Part shown: positions 45,964 to 55,267 of the stretch, in pieces
Numbering within the stretch: position 1 is the stretch's first letter
How the letters are laid out: each line of letters begins with the position of its first letter
Source of the DNA: Bradyrhizobium sp. CCGE-LA001
GTDB lineage: Bacteria; Pseudomonadota; Alphaproteobacteria; Rhizobiales; Xanthobacteraceae
Direction: 5' to 3'
Length of the DNA stretch: 64,000 bases
NCBI RefSeq assembly: GCF_000296215.2
Contig: NZ_CP013949.1
Coordinates: 5,077,501 to 5,141,500 of the forward strand
Program-made: the position numbers and the translations under genes
Notes under the pieces: generated by a model
Told to the model about the DNA's origin: nothing
Database searches by the model: none
The model's input: the letters and a program-made list of their open reading frames with translations, nothing else

Positions 45964-46575
45964 CTAGGCCATCGCCGTCGGATGCAGCACCGGCGCGTAG
46001 CCGGCCCTTAGTGCGCGCAATGTCGAGGGCGGCGTCAGCAGCGCCGCCTCGCCAGGCTCACGCTCGACCGCGCTATAGCCCGCCGGTGACCACAACAGCA
46101 CCCTGCCCTGTGCCACCAGAAAGCTCGCCTCGCCCTGCTGCACCATCGCGCCGTCGGGCAGGTCTGCGAGCGGCACTGGCAGCGGGTGCAATCGCTTGCG
46201 GCCGCGGTCGAGACGCTCCCGATGCAGCACGGCGTCCATCGCCTTCGCGCTGACGCCGCTTGCACCATTCCCCGCTTCCCACGCCGTGCGGAAACGTTTG
46301 GCGTCGTCGCGGCGGCAGAAGAAGCAGGGACGATGGCCCGCGGCAAAGGCGGTGGCCTCGTCGAGGAAAAACAGCTCGGTCCAGCTCCGGCGCGCCATCA
46401 CCGGGCGACGCCAGCCGCGGAATTCACACAGGCAGGTAATCCAGGCCGGCGACGACCAGCGCTTCTTCAGCAGCGTCTTCGTGGCGGGATCATGGATGAT
46501 GCCGCGATTGCCGGTGAACAGGCCGCGATGCGGTGTTGCGACGATGTCGCCGGTGGGCGTGACGCGGTTTTGCAA
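45964..46575 (-). CDS. conserved hypothetical protein
   Basis: 203 residues. I place the start at the TTG at 46575, giving MQNRVTPTGDIVATP, because the remainder of the frame upstream is intergenic repeat sequence. The protein contains a GNRGIIHD segment, a Cys pair in ITCLCEF and a second one in RPCFFCRRDDAKRF, possibly metal-binding. The C-terminal half has DGAMVQ and VLLWSPAGY. The family is conserved but without known function. It follows the phosphoribosyltransferase gene on the same strand. Confidence 0.7.
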   Translation of the reverse strand: MQNRVTPTGDIVATPHRGLFTGNRGIIHDPATKTLLKKRWSSPAWITCLCEFRGWRRPVMARRSWTELFFLDEATAFAAGHRPCFFCRRDDAKRFRTAWEAGNGASGVSAKAMDAVLHRERLDRGRKRLHPLPVPLADLPDGAMVQQGEASFLVAQGRVLLWSPAGYSAVEREPGEAALLTPPSTLRALRAGYAPVLHPTAMA

Positions 46576-46589
46576 TGGGCGAACAGCGA

Positions 46590-46650
46590 CTAGCGAATTG
46601 CGAGTGGCGGGGCTGCTACTCACCATTCGCTACTCGCCATTCGCCGTTGC
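46590..46650. repeat. tandem/inverted short repeat (CTACTCRCCATTCG)
   Basis: ctactcaccattcg (46616-46629) is followed directly by ctactcgccattcg (46630-46643), and an inverted relative, gcgaattgcgagtggcg, lies just to the left. It separates gpt from the hypothetical protein gene. It can form a hairpin and contains no credible start. Confidence 0.55.
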
Positions 46651-47178
46651 TCAAGCCGCCCCGTCGCGCAGCGGCGGGTGGTAGGACAGCGCGGTGTCCC
46701 AGGGGAAGAAGATCCAGGTGTCCTGCGAGACCTCCGTGATGAAGGTATCGACCAGCGGACGGCCCATCGGCTTGGCGTAGACGGTGGCGAAATGCGCATC
46801 GGGCAGCATCTCGCGCACCAGCTTGCCGGTCTTGCCGGTGTCGACGAGGTCGTCGACGATCAACAGGCCCTTGCCGGTGCCGCCGCCGAGCTTCATCGCC
46901 GCCTCGGAGATTCCCTTGAGGACCTGGAGATCGCCCTGCTTGTTGTGATCGTAGCTGGCGATGCAGACCGTATCGATCACGCGCACGCCAAGCTCGCGCG
47001 CCACGATCGCGGCCGGCACCAGGCCGCCGCGCGTGATCGCGATCACCGCATGGAACGGGCCGACCTCGTTGAGCCGCCAGGTCAGCGCCCGGCAATCCCG
47101 GTGGAACTGGTCCCATGAGACCGGGAAAGCCTTGCCCGCCCGCTCCTGCGCGCTGAGTTCCGGTGCTTCGCCCGCCAT
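46651..47178 (-). CDS. gpt: xanthine phosphoribosyltransferase
   Basis: 175 residues. The PRPP-binding loop [14 protein letters not shown] near residue 104 and the ITRGGLVPA segment near residue 48 define a type I purine phosphoribosyltransferase; YHPPLRD at the end resembles the Gpt C-terminus. It converts xanthine (and guanine) with PRPP into the nucleotide for salvage. The first 20 residues are an extra tail compared with the E. coli enzyme. Confidence 0.88.
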   Translation of the reverse strand: MAGEAPELSAQERAGKAFPVSWDQFHRDCRALTWRLNEVGPFHAVIAITRGGLVPAAIVARELGVRVIDTVCIASYDHNKQGDLQVLKGISEAAMKLGGGTGKGLLIVDDLVDTGKTGKLVREMLPDAHFATVYAKPMGRPLVDTFITEVSQDTWIFFPWDTALSYHPPLRDGAA

Positions 47179-47213
47179 TGTCGTCTCCTGCTTCGTCCGC
47201 CAGCCCTCAGGTG

Positions 47214-47951
47214 CTAGCGGCTGACGTTCAATCCCGCCAGCATTTCCTTCACCGCCGCCATCGCAGCCGCGAGCTTCTCCGCATCGCGCGAGCGCACCAC
47301 GAGATTGGTGTTGGGCCTCGAGTCCTCGTCCATGAACGGATAGCTGCCGATGATGGTGTCGGGATGGGCTTCTGCGATCGCGCGCAGCGGGCTGCCGATG
47401 TCGCCTTCCCTGGCATTGGCGCGGACCGATTCGGACAGCATGCGCACGCCCGATTTCAGCTTGGGCGAGACGATGTCCATCATCGCCTGCATGATCGAGG
47501 GCACGCCGGCCATCACGATAACGTTGCCGATCTTGAACCCGGGCGCGAGGATGGTCGCACTCTGGATCAGCTCGGCACCGTCGGGGATGCGGGCCATGCG
47601 CAGGCGGGCCTCGTTGAGGTCCTGCTCGCTCCAGCGCTCGCGGAAGCGGGCGACCACCTCCGGATGATGATCTATGCCGACACCGAACGCCTTGGCGACG
47701 CTGTCGGCGGTGATGTCGTCATGGGTCGGGCCGATGCCGCCAGTGGTGAAGACGTAGGTGTAGCGATGCCGCAGCGCATCCAACGCGGCGATGATGTCGG
47801 CCTCGTCGTCGGAGACGACGCGGACCTCCTTCAGGTCGATGCCGATATTGGTCAGATATTCGGCGATGAAGCCGATATTCTTGTCCTTGGTCCGGCCCGA
47901 CAGGATTTCGTCCCCAATGACCAGAATGCCCGCCGTGACGATCTCGCTCAT
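47214..47951 (-). CDS. CinA-like molybdopterin-binding domain protein
   Basis: 245 residues corresponding to the N-terminal MoCF-biosynthesis domain of CinA (competence/damage-inducible protein A): [26 protein letters not shown] (the GGxGPTxDD substrate loop) and VMAGVPSIM. The C-terminal PncC nicotinamide-nucleotide deamidase domain of full CinA is absent. The molecular role of stand-alone members is unclear; nucleotide or pterin hydrolysis is possible. GAGGGA before the ATG at 47951 supports the start over the earlier in-frame codon. Confidence 0.87.
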   Translation of the reverse strand: MSEIVTAGILVIGDEILSGRTKDKNIGFIAEYLTNIGIDLKEVRVVSDDEADIIAALDALRHRYTYVFTTGGIGPTHDDITADSVAKAFGVGIDHHPEVVARFRERWSEQDLNEARLRMARIPDGAELIQSATILAPGFKIGNVIVMAGVPSIMQAMMDIVSPKLKSGVRMLSESVRANAREGDIGSPLRAIAEAHPDTIIGSYPFMDEDSRPNTNLVVRSRDAEKLAAAMAAVKEMLAGLNVSR

Positions 47952-48228
47952 AAAACTGTCCCTCACCTGTGGCGCCGACTTTGCCGAGGTAACGCTTTGA
48001 AGTCACGCGGTTTTGCTGACGAAATAAGCAGTCCTCAGCCATTTTTTCAGGCACGCCGCCAGCCGTCCCCGGCAAATGCCCATCCTCCATGCTTATCGCG
48101 CTGGCCCGGCCCTTGCTACCACATGAAAGTCATGCACTCTTGCCGCATGGACCCGGACGTTACGGCCTTCACTAGGGCTTGGCGGCCTGTCCAATGACGC
48201 AACGCCTTGCGGAGACAAGTCGGGATCT

Positions 48229-49647
48229 ATGGCAGTCGCGTTTGATGAAATGAACATTCCCGGCGGGGACCTTCGCCCCGCCTATCAGGAGCTGGCACGC
48301 TGGCTCAAGGAGACGCCTCCCGAGGCGCTCGAATATCGCCGCCAGGAGGCCGAGCTCCTGTTCCGCCGCATCGGCATCACCTTCGCCGTCTACGGCGATT
48401 CCGAATCCACCGAACGCCTGATCCCCTTCGACGTGATTCCGCGGATCATGTCCGGCAAGGAATGGACGCTGCTGGAAAAGGGCCTGAAGCAGCGCGTGCG
48501 GGCGCTGAACATGTTCCTGCGCGACATCTATCACGGCCGCGACATCCTGCGCGCCGAGATCGTGCCCGACGATCTGATCTTCCAGAACCCGGTCTTTCGC
48601 CCCGAGATGAACGGCCAGCAGGTGCCGCACGACGTCTATGTGCACATCGCCGGCATCGACATCGTCCGGGTCGACGCCGAAGATTTCATCGTGCTGGAGG
48701 ACAACGCCCGCACGCCGTCTGGCGTGTCCTACATGCTGGAAAACCGCGAGATCATGATGCGGCTGTTTCCGGATCTGTTCGCCCGCCACAAGGTGGCGCC
48801 GGTCGAGCGCTATCCGGACGAGCTGCTCGCGGCCTTGCGTTCGGTGGCGCCGCAAAGCGCATCCGGCGAGCCGACGGTCGCCCTTCTCACGCCCGGCGTC
48901 TACAACTCGGCCTATTACGAGCACTCGTTTCTGGCCGACAAGCTCGGCATCGAGCTAGTTGAGGGCCGCGACCTCATCGTCAAGAACAACGAAGTGTTCA
49001 TGCGGACGACGGAAGGGCTGAAACGGGTCGACGTGATCTATCGCCGTGTCGACGACGACTTCCTCGATCCCCTCACCTTCCGTCCCGATTCCGTGCTTGG
49101 CGTGCCCGGGCTGATGTCGGCCTATGCAGCCGGCAACATCACGCTCGCCAATGCCGTCGGCACCGGCATCGCCGACGACAAGGCGATCTACTCCTACATG
49201 CCTGACATCGTGAAGTTCTATCTCGGCGAGGAGCCGATCCTGAAGAACGTGCCGACCTGGCGCTGCCGCGAGCCGAAGGATCTCGCTTACGTGCTGGACA
49301 ATCTCGGCGACCTCGTCGTCAAGGAGGTGCACGGCTCCGGCGGCTACGGCATGCTGATCGGCCCCGCTGCTACGAAGGCGACGATCGAAGCGTTCCGCGA
49401 GAAGCTCAAGCGCGAGCCGGAAGGCTTCATCGCGCAGCCGACGCTGGCGCTCTCGACCTGCCCGACCTGCACGGCATCAGGCCTTGCGCCGCGCCATGTC
49501 GACTTAAGGCCCTTCGTGCTCACGGGCAGCAAGCGCACCACCATCGTGCCAGGCGGCCTGACACGCGTCGCGCTGAAGGAAGGGTCCCTGGTGGTCAATT
49601 CCAGCCAGGGCGGCGGCACCAAAGACACCTGGATCCTGGACGAGTAG
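48229..49647 (+). CDS. circularly permuted ATP-grasp protein (type 2)
   Basis: 472 residues of the DUF404/DUF407 family (COG2308). The N-terminal half has the family stretch DVIPRIMSGKEW and FLRDIYH; the ATP-grasp signature is seen in VVKEVHGSGGYGM near residue 365 and the VLEDNARTPSGVSYM segment near residue 160. The family is predicted to form amide bonds between carboxyl and amino groups, possibly making a peptide tag or small peptide. It is the first gene of a conserved set with an alpha-E protein, a transglutaminase and the Anbu protease, all present downstream here. Confidence 0.9.
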   Translation: MAVAFDEMNIPGGDLRPAYQELARWLKETPPEALEYRRQEAELLFRRIGITFAVYGDSESTERLIPFDVIPRIMSGKEWTLLEKGLKQRVRALNMFLRDIYHGRDILRAEIVPDDLIFQNPVFRPEMNGQQVPHDVYVHIAGIDIVRVDAEDFIVLEDNARTPSGVSYMLENREIMMRLFPDLFARHKVAPVERYPDELLAALRSVAPQSASGEPTVALLTPGVYNSAYYEHSFLADKLGIELVEGRDLIVKNNEVFMRTTEGLKRVDVIYRRVDDDFLDPLTFRPDSVLGVPGLMSAYAAGNITLANAVGTGIADDKAIYSYMPDIVKFYLGEEPILKNVPTWRCREPKDLAYVLDNLGDLVVKEVHGSGGYGMLIGPAATKATIEAFREKLKREPEGFIAQPTLALSTCPTCTASGLAPRHVDLRPFVLTGSKRTTIVPGGLTRVALKEGSLVVNSSQGGGTKDTWILDE

Positions 49648-49652
49648 AGCGA

Positions 49653-50597
49653 ATGCTGTCGCGTACTGCCGAAAACCTCTACTGGCTCGCCCGCTACGTC
49701 GAACGTGCCGAGTATCTTGCGCGCACCATCGATGCGACCTTGCGCGTCACCGCGCTTCCCGCCGCCTATATCGGCAAGACCAATGAGTGGGACTCGGCGC
49801 TGCTCACCGCCGGCGTCGCCGGCAGCTTCTATCAGCAATATGAGGAAGCCAACGAGCACAACGTCGTCGACTATCTCTCGTTCTCGGCCAACAATCCGTC
49901 CTCGATCAGGAACTGCATCGAGGCGGCGCGGCTGAACTCGCGCTCGGTGCGCACCGCGCTCACCAGCGAAATGTGGGACACCATCAACTCGGCCTGGATC
50001 GAGCTTCAGGCGGTCTGGAGCAAGGGCACCTCGACGCGCGAGGATCTCGCGAAATTCCTGCGCTTCGTGCAGGAGACTTCGCTGCGCTTCGACGGCTCGG
50101 CCTACCGGACCATGCTGCGCAACGACGCCTACTGGTTCTCGCGGATGGGCGTGCATCTCGAGCGCGCCGACAACACCGCGCGCATTCTCGATGTGAAGTA
50201 CCACGTGCTCCTGCCCGAGGAAGAGCACGTCGGCGGCCCGCTCGATTTCTATCAGTGGAGCTCGATCCTGCGCTCGGTCTCGGCACTGACGGCCTATCAC
50301 TGGGTCTATCGCGAGACGCTGAAGCCGTGGCTGATCGCGGATCTGCTGATCCTCAACGACACGCTGCCGCGCTCGCTCGCAAGCTGCTACGGCAATCTCG
50401 TGCGCAACCTCGACCAGATCGGCGTCGCCTACGGCCGCCAGGGCCCCGCCCAGCGCCACGCCCGAGGCATCCGCAACCGGCTGGAACACAGCAATATGAA
50501 CGACATTTTCCAGCATGGCGTGCATGAATTCATTCAGGAATTCATCGCGGACAATTCCAGGCTGGGCGAAATCATCACGAAGCAGTATTTGATCTGA
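49653..50597 (+). CDS. alpha-E domain protein (DUF403)
   Basis: 314 residues, almost entirely helical (COG2307). It begins with MLSRTAENLYWLARYVERAEYLAR read in parts, the family start, and has HLERADNTARILD near residue 170, where Glu and Asp are conserved. No enzymatic activity is established; it nearly always sits between an ATP-grasp and a transglutaminase gene and is thought to act with the ATP-grasp protein. It starts five bases after that gene. Confidence 0.9.
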   Translation: MLSRTAENLYWLARYVERAEYLARTIDATLRVTALPAAYIGKTNEWDSALLTAGVAGSFYQQYEEANEHNVVDYLSFSANNPSSIRNCIEAARLNSRSVRTALTSEMWDTINSAWIELQAVWSKGTSTREDLAKFLRFVQETSLRFDGSAYRTMLRNDAYWFSRMGVHLERADNTARILDVKYHVLLPEEEHVGGPLDFYQWSSILRSVSALTAYHWVYRETLKPWLIADLLILNDTLPRSLASCYGNLVRNLDQIGVAYGRQGPAQRHARGIRNRLEHSNMNDIFQHGVHEFIQEFIADNSRLGEIITKQYLI

Positions 50598-50605
50598 CCC
50601 ACGCT

Positions 50606-50685
50606 GTCGTTCCGGGATGGTCCGAAGGCCAGACCCGGAACCTCGAGATTCCGGGTTCGATGCTGGCGCATCGCCCCGGAATGAC
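50606..50685. repeat. palindromic intergenic repeat (GTCGTTCCGGG type)
   Basis: gtcgttccggg at 50606 is inverted by cccggaatgac at 50675-50685, and a second copy of the core, gacccggaacctcgagattccgggtt, lies inside. It separates the alpha-E and transglutaminase genes of one operon. Confidence 0.75.
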
Positions 50686-50707
50686 GACACAAGAACAACG
50701 GTCCACC

Positions 50708-51556
50708 ATGCGTCTGCGAATCCAGCACACCACGACCTATCGCTACGAGCCGCCGGCCACCAGCGTGATCCAGATCTTGCGTATGACGCCCGGCAGCCAT
50801 GACGGGCAATATGTGGCGGAATGGCAGATCGACGTCTCCACGGACACCAAGCTCGACACGCATGAGGATGCGTTCGGCAACGTCACCCATGTGCTGTCCT
50901 GCGGACCCGTCGGCGACATCCAGATCATCGCCGAGGGCTTGATCGAGACCCACGACACCGGCGGCGTGCTGCGCGGCGCGGACGAGCGCTTCCCGGCCGG
51001 CATGTTTCTGCGCCAGACCGACCTGACCTCCGTCAATCCGGCGATGCTGGCGGTCGCGCGGCAGTTGCGCAGCGAGGCCGAGAGCGACACGCTCGGCTTC
51101 CTGCACACGCTGATGACCGAGATCAGCGATCACATGACCTTCGACGAGGACCCGACCAACAGCGGGACCTCCGCGGCCGAGGCGTTCGCGCTCAAGCGCG
51201 GCGTCTGCCAGGATTACGCGCACATCTTCATTGCTTGCGCCCGCAGCGGCGGCGTGCCAGCGCGTTTCGTCTCCGGGCACTTCCTGCGGTCGGACGGCAC
51301 GGTGCACCAGGACGCAGGCCATGCCTGGGCCGAAGCCTACGTGCCCGATCTGGGCTGGATCGGGTTCGATCCCGCCAACAGCATCTGCGCCACCGACGCT
51401 CATGTCCGCGTCGCGATCGGGCTCGACTATCTCGGCGCCGCGCCCGTGCGCGGCACCCGCTATGGCGGCGGCACGGAGACGCTGACGGTGGCAGTCAAGG
51501 TCGAGCAGGCCGGCCGCGGCGGGCAGTCGCAATCACAATCGCAGTCGCAGGGCTAG
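50708..51556 (+). CDS. transglutaminase-like protease
   Basis: 282 residues with an N-terminal bacterial transglutaminase-associated domain (MRLRIQHTTTYRYEPP) and a catalytic core. The triad is Cys167 (RGVCQDY), His205 (AGHAWAE) and Asp221 (GFDPAN). Bacterial members usually hydrolyse or transfer amide bonds. The C-terminus ends in an unusual Gln-Ser repeat (four QS units, 51523-51552 region). The ATG at 50708 matches the family N-terminus. It completes the ATP-grasp/alpha-E/transglutaminase trio. Confidence 0.9.
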   Translation: MRLRIQHTTTYRYEPPATSVIQILRMTPGSHDGQYVAEWQIDVSTDTKLDTHEDAFGNVTHVLSCGPVGDIQIIAEGLIETHDTGGVLRGADERFPAGMFLRQTDLTSVNPAMLAVARQLRSEAESDTLGFLHTLMTEISDHMTFDEDPTNSGTSAAEAFALKRGVCQDYAHIFIACARSGGVPARFVSGHFLRSDGTVHQDAGHAWAEAYVPDLGWIGFDPANSICATDAHVRVAIGLDYLGAAPVRGTRYGGGTETLTVAVKVEQAGRGGQSQSQSQSQG

Positions 51557-51624
51557 GCACAGCCGTCCGATCGCATGCGCTGTGTTACACTCGTCGGGAT
51601 CAGATCTGCCCCGCGAGGTACCCC

Positions 51625-52032
51625 ATGGCAACCGTCAAGCTGCTTTCGGACGACGAACTCTCGCCAGAAGCGCGCGCCGTTTTCGACGACATCCGCAAGG
51701 TGCGAAAATCGGATTTCGTCAACAATTTCTGGCGCGCGCTGGCGCACGATCCGAAGACGCTGCGGCGAACCTGGGAGAGCATCAAGGAGGTGATGGCACC
51801 AGGCGCGCTCGATCCCAAGGTCAAGGAGATGCTCTATGTCGCGGTTTCGATCGCGCATGGCTGCAGCTATTGCATCCATTCTCACACCGCCGCTGCGCGG
51901 GCCAAGGGCATGAGCGAGGCCGAATATGGCGAGCTGCTCGCCATCGTCGGCATGGCCGCGGAGACGAACCGGCTGGTCACCGCGCTCGGCGTGCCGGTCG
52001 ATGAGGCGTTTCTCGTGGACGGGGCGGACTGA
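51625..52032 (+). CDS. carboxymuconolactone decarboxylase / AhpD-like protein
   Basis: 135 residues. The all-helical AhpD-like fold has its redox centre at Cys80-x2-Cys83 with His87 (CSYCIHSH), as in alkylhydroperoxidase D. Such proteins reduce peroxides or act as lactone decarboxylases; the CxxC with His favours the former. GAGG before the ATG sets the start. It is inserted between the transglutaminase and the Anbu protease, which is not the usual composition of that gene set, so it may be a passenger or protect the set from oxidation. Confidence 0.87.
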   Translation: MATVKLLSDDELSPEARAVFDDIRKVRKSDFVNNFWRALAHDPKTLRRTWESIKEVMAPGALDPKVKEMLYVAVSIAHGCSYCIHSHTAAARAKGMSEAEYGELLAIVGMAAETNRLVTALGVPVDEAFLVDGAD

Positions 52033-52048
52033 GCGACAAAAGCAAGCG

Positions 52049-52086
52049 GCATTCCGGGCGCGACGAAGTCGCGAGCCCGGAACGAC
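52049..52086. repeat. short palindromic intergenic repeat (CATTCCGGGCGCGAC type)
   Basis: gcattccgggcgcgac is inverted as gtcgcgagcccggaacgac across a gaa loop; the arms pair imperfectly. It is a shorter member of the CCGGG-type family, located before the Anbu gene. Confidence 0.65.
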
Positions 52087-52160
52087 GGCCGGGAATCGGG
52101 GGTTGGACCGGCCGGCGAAATTGGCTAGTAATTCCGCGCAAACGCGTTCGGGGACTGGAA

Positions 52161-52919
52161 ATGACCTATTGCTGCGGAATCCTGGTTCGGGACGGTCTGG
52201 TGATGATCGCCGATACCCGCACCAATGCCGGCCTCGACAACGTCTCGACCTTCCGCAAGCTGCACATCTTCTCCAAACCCGGCGAGCGCATCATGGCGAT
52301 CGCCAGCGCTGGCAACCTCGCCATCAGCCAGTCGGTGCTCTCCACGCTGACCGAGGGCCTCGAGGATCCCAACACGGGCGAGCTCGAGACGCTGATGAAC
52401 GCGCCGACCATGTTCCAGGCGGCCCAGCGCATCGGCCGTGCGATTCGGGCGGTGCACGCCACCGAGGGACCGGCGCTGAAATCCGAGGACGTCTCCTTCG
52501 ACGTTTCCTTCCTGTTCGGCGGCCAGATCAAGGGCTCCCGGATGCGCCTGTTCATGGTCTACACCGCCGGCAATTTCATCGAGTGCACCACCGACACGCC
52601 GTACCTGCAGATCGGCGAGCACAAATACGGCAAGCCGGTGCTCGACCGCGCCATGCATTACGACGTCGAGCTCTATGAGGCGCTGAAGACCGGCCTGATC
52701 TCGATGGATTCGACCATGCGCTCCAATCTCGGCGTCGGCCTGCCGATCGACGTGCTGGTGGTGCGGAGCGACGCCTGCGAGGCCGATCTCAACCACCGCA
52801 TCGAGGCGGGCGAGCCCTATTTCCACGATCTGCGCTCGCGCTGGTCGGCGGCGCTGCGCGCCGCGCATCAGAACATTCCGCGGCCGCCCTACAAGAACGA
52901 CAAAGAACCCAAAACCTGA
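52161..52919 (+). CDS. Anbu proteasome-related peptidase
   Basis: 252 residues of the Ntn-hydrolase fold. The start MTYCCGILV places Thr2 as N-terminal nucleophile after Met removal; Asp18 (IADTRTNAG) and Lys33 (FRKLH) occupy the positions of the active-site Asp17 and Lys33 of HslV and proteasome beta subunits. Anbu (ancestral beta subunit, COG3484) forms open helical or ring assemblies and is linked in many bacteria to ATP-grasp, alpha-E and transglutaminase genes, as here. Its substrates are not known. No ATPase partner gene is adjacent. Confidence 0.92.
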   Translation: MTYCCGILVRDGLVMIADTRTNAGLDNVSTFRKLHIFSKPGERIMAIASAGNLAISQSVLSTLTEGLEDPNTGELETLMNAPTMFQAAQRIGRAIRAVHATEGPALKSEDVSFDVSFLFGGQIKGSRMRLFMVYTAGNFIECTTDTPYLQIGEHKYGKPVLDRAMHYDVELYEALKTGLISMDSTMRSNLGVGLPIDVLVVRSDACEADLNHRIEAGEPYFHDLRSRWSAALRAAHQNIPRPPYKNDKEPKT

Positions 52920-52943
52920 CAGCATCAGAAAAGGCAGGAAACG

Positions 52944-53702
52944 ATGAGTGAAGCAAAGAAGATTGCATTGGTGACGGGCGCCGGCACCGGTGTCGGACGT
53001 GCCGCGTCCCTCGCACTGATGAACACCGGCTTCACCGTGGTGCTCACAGGCCGCCGGCTCGACATGTTGGAGGAGACCGCGAAGCTCGGCCCCGCGGGCA
53101 AGAGCCTCTGCGTCACCGCCGACATGACCAAGCCGGATTCCATCGCCGCGCTGTTCGACAAGGTGAAGGCGACCTACGGCCGGCTCGACGTGCTGTTCAA
53201 CAATGCCGGCATGGGCGCGCCCGCCGTGAACTTCGAGGATCTCAGCCTGGAACAGTGGCAGGCGGTGGTGAACACCAACCTCACCGGCCCGTTCCTGTGC
53301 ACCCAGCACGCCTTCCGCATCATGAAGGACCAGACCCCGCGCGGCGGCCGCATCATCAACAACGGCTCGATCTCGGCGCATGCGCCGCGGCCGTTCTCGG
53401 CGGCCTACACCTCGACCAAGCACGCCATCACCGGCCTGACCAAGGCCTCCAACCTCGACGGCCGGATGTATGACATCGCGGTTGGCCAAGTCGACATCGG
53501 CAATGCCGCAACGCCGATGACGGACCGCATGGTCAACGGCCCCGGCGTGCTGCAGCCCGACGGCACCACCAAGCACGAGCCGCGCATGGACGCCAAGGCG
53601 GTCGGCGATGCCGTCGCCTACATGGCCGGCCTGCCGCTCGATGCCAACGTGCTGACCATGACGGTGATGGCGACCAAGATGCCCTTCGTGGGGCGGGGCT
53701 AG
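52944..53702 (+). CDS. short-chain dehydrogenase/reductase
   Basis: 252 residues of the classical SDR family: cofactor motif [10 protein letters not shown] near residue 11, NNAG near residue 88, catalytic Ser in NNGSISAH, and Tyr and Lys in YTSTKHA near residue 155. Arg residues after the second strand (GRRLDML) suggest NADP preference. The substrate is unknown. AGGAAACG before the ATG is the ribosome binding site; the gene begins 24 bases after the Anbu gene and may be in the same transcript. Confidence 0.9.
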   Translation: MSEAKKIALVTGAGTGVGRAASLALMNTGFTVVLTGRRLDMLEETAKLGPAGKSLCVTADMTKPDSIAALFDKVKATYGRLDVLFNNAGMGAPAVNFEDLSLEQWQAVVNTNLTGPFLCTQHAFRIMKDQTPRGGRIINNGSISAHAPRPFSAAYTSTKHAITGLTKASNLDGRMYDIAVGQVDIGNAATPMTDRMVNGPGVLQPDGTTKHEPRMDAKAVGDAVAYMAGLPLDANVLTMTVMATKMPFVGRG

Positions 53703-53708
53703 CTGATC

Positions 53709-53845
53709 GTGTGCCCCGGACGCAGCGCGGCAGACATGACGCGCTGCTGAGCCGGGGCCGTCTCTCGCCGACGTCGCTCGCGGTTACATGGGTCCCGGCT
53801 CGGCGGCGCACCGCTTGCGCGCTGCACCACGTCAGGGACACGAGA
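53709..53845. repeat. long palindromic intergenic repeat (GTGCCCCGGACGCAGCG type)
   Basis: cgtgtgccccggacgcagcgcg at the left and a cgctgcaccacgtcagggacacg end at the right form an imperfect inversion, with agccggggc and cccggctcgg cores between. It lies between two convergent genes and matches the pattern of widely dispersed repeats in this genus. Confidence 0.55.
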
Positions 53846-53853
53846 GCTTGCCC

Positions 53854-55122
53854 CTACTCCAAGCTCTGCACCCGCCGGAGGCTTGGAAACAGCTTCATCC
53901 AGAGCAGCGCCACCGCGACGGTGGCAACGCCGCCGAGCACGGCGGCCGGCATGGCGCCGAGCAGCGCGGCTGCCACCCCGCTCTCGAACTGTCCGAGCTG
54001 GTTCGAGGCGTTGATGAACAGGAAATTCACCGCACCGACCCGGCCGCGCATCTCGTCGGGCGTTGACAGCTGCACCAGCGAGAAGCGGATCACGACGCTG
54101 ATCGTGTCGGCTGCACCGAGCACGGCGAGCGCGAGGACCGACAGCCACATCCAGTACGACAACGCGAACACGATCGTGGCGAGGCCGAACACGATCACAG
54201 CCTGGAACATGCGCAGGCCCACGTGCCGCGAAATGGCGTGGCGCGCCAGCACCATGGTCATCAGGAGCGCACCGACCGCAGGCGCCGCACGCAGCACGCC
54301 CAGGCCAACCGGCCCGGTCTGGAGGATATCGCGGGCATAGATCGGCAACAGCGCGGTGACGCCGCCGAACAGCACCGCGAACAGATCGAGCGAGATGGTG
54401 CCGAGGATCGCAGGATTGCTGCGGATGAAGCGGACGCCCGCGAAGATATTGTCTGAGCTCGTCCCCTCCTTCGCGATCGCCTGTGGGCGCGGATGGATGA
54501 AGCCGGTCAGGATCATCCCGAGAATCCAGAACAAGACCATCATTGCATAAGCGAGATGCGGCGCTACCGCATAGGCGAGGCCGCCAAGCGCCGGCCCGGT
54601 GATGGTCGCAACCTGCGCCGCGCCGCTGGAGACAGCGGTGGCGCGCTGGAGCGAGCCTTGCGGCGCGATCAGCGGCAGCAGCGCCGCCGTGGTCGGGCTC
54701 TCGAAGGCGCCGGCGATGCCGAGCAGGAAGGTCGCGATGAAGATCTGCACCTCGCCGGCCGCGCCGAGATAGGTGATGACGGCAAGATAGAGCGCGGTCG
54801 CGGCTTCCACGAGTTGGCAGAGCTGGACCACCCGCTTGCGCTCGTAGCGATCGGCGGCATGGCCGGCGACGAACACCAGCAGTGCGGTGGGGAGGAACTG
54901 GACGAGACCGACCATGCCGAGGTCGAAGGCCGAGCCGGTGAGATCGTAAATCTGCCAGCCGATCGCGACCGCCGCGATCTGGCTGGAGAAGCGCGACAGG
55001 CTGCGCGAGAGCAGGAAGAACAGGAAGGCCCGGTGGGAGAGCAGCGCGCGGGCGCTGACTGGCGGATGTCCCGATATTGGCTGCTGCTCTGGCATCGCCT
55101 CTTGGATCGTCTTCTGGGTCAC
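53854..55122 (-). CDS. MFS exporter, EntS/MFS_3-like
   Basis: 422 residues, twelve predicted spans. The first loop motif is AGHAADRYERKRVVQL (motif A variant), and the overall pattern with SGAAQVATITGPALGG near residue 165 matches the EntS/MFS_3 group that exports siderophores or drugs. The cargo cannot be assigned; no siderophore genes are nearby. The start is uncertain between GTG at 55122 and ATG at 55095. Confidence 0.85.
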   Translation of the reverse strand: MTQKTIQEAMPEQQPISGHPPVSARALLSHRAFLFFLLSRSLSRFSSQIAAVAIGWQIYDLTGSAFDLGMVGLVQFLPTALLVFVAGHAADRYERKRVVQLCQLVEAATALYLAVITYLGAAGEVQIFIATFLLGIAGAFESPTTAALLPLIAPQGSLQRATAVSSGAAQVATITGPALGGLAYAVAPHLAYAMMVLFWILGMILTGFIHPRPQAIAKEGTSSDNIFAGVRFIRSNPAILGTISLDLFAVLFGGVTALLPIYARDILQTGPVGLGVLRAAPAVGALLMTMVLARHAISRHVGLRMFQAVIVFGLATIVFALSYWMWLSVLALAVLGAADTISVVIRFSLVQLSTPDEMRGRVGAVNFLFINASNQLGQFESGVAAALLGAMPAAVLGGVATVAVALLWMKLFPSLRRVQSLE

Positions 55123-55267
55123 CCTTGGACCGACCGCCCCCTGATCTTGTCGTGCCCCGCGTGACCGAGGCGCAACGGCTTGTCAACAGCGGGACGTCTC
55201 CCGCATTGCCCGGCATTGCCTTTGCATCGCAGGCGCGGCCATAATCATTGGGGCTTTTGGGGACATC

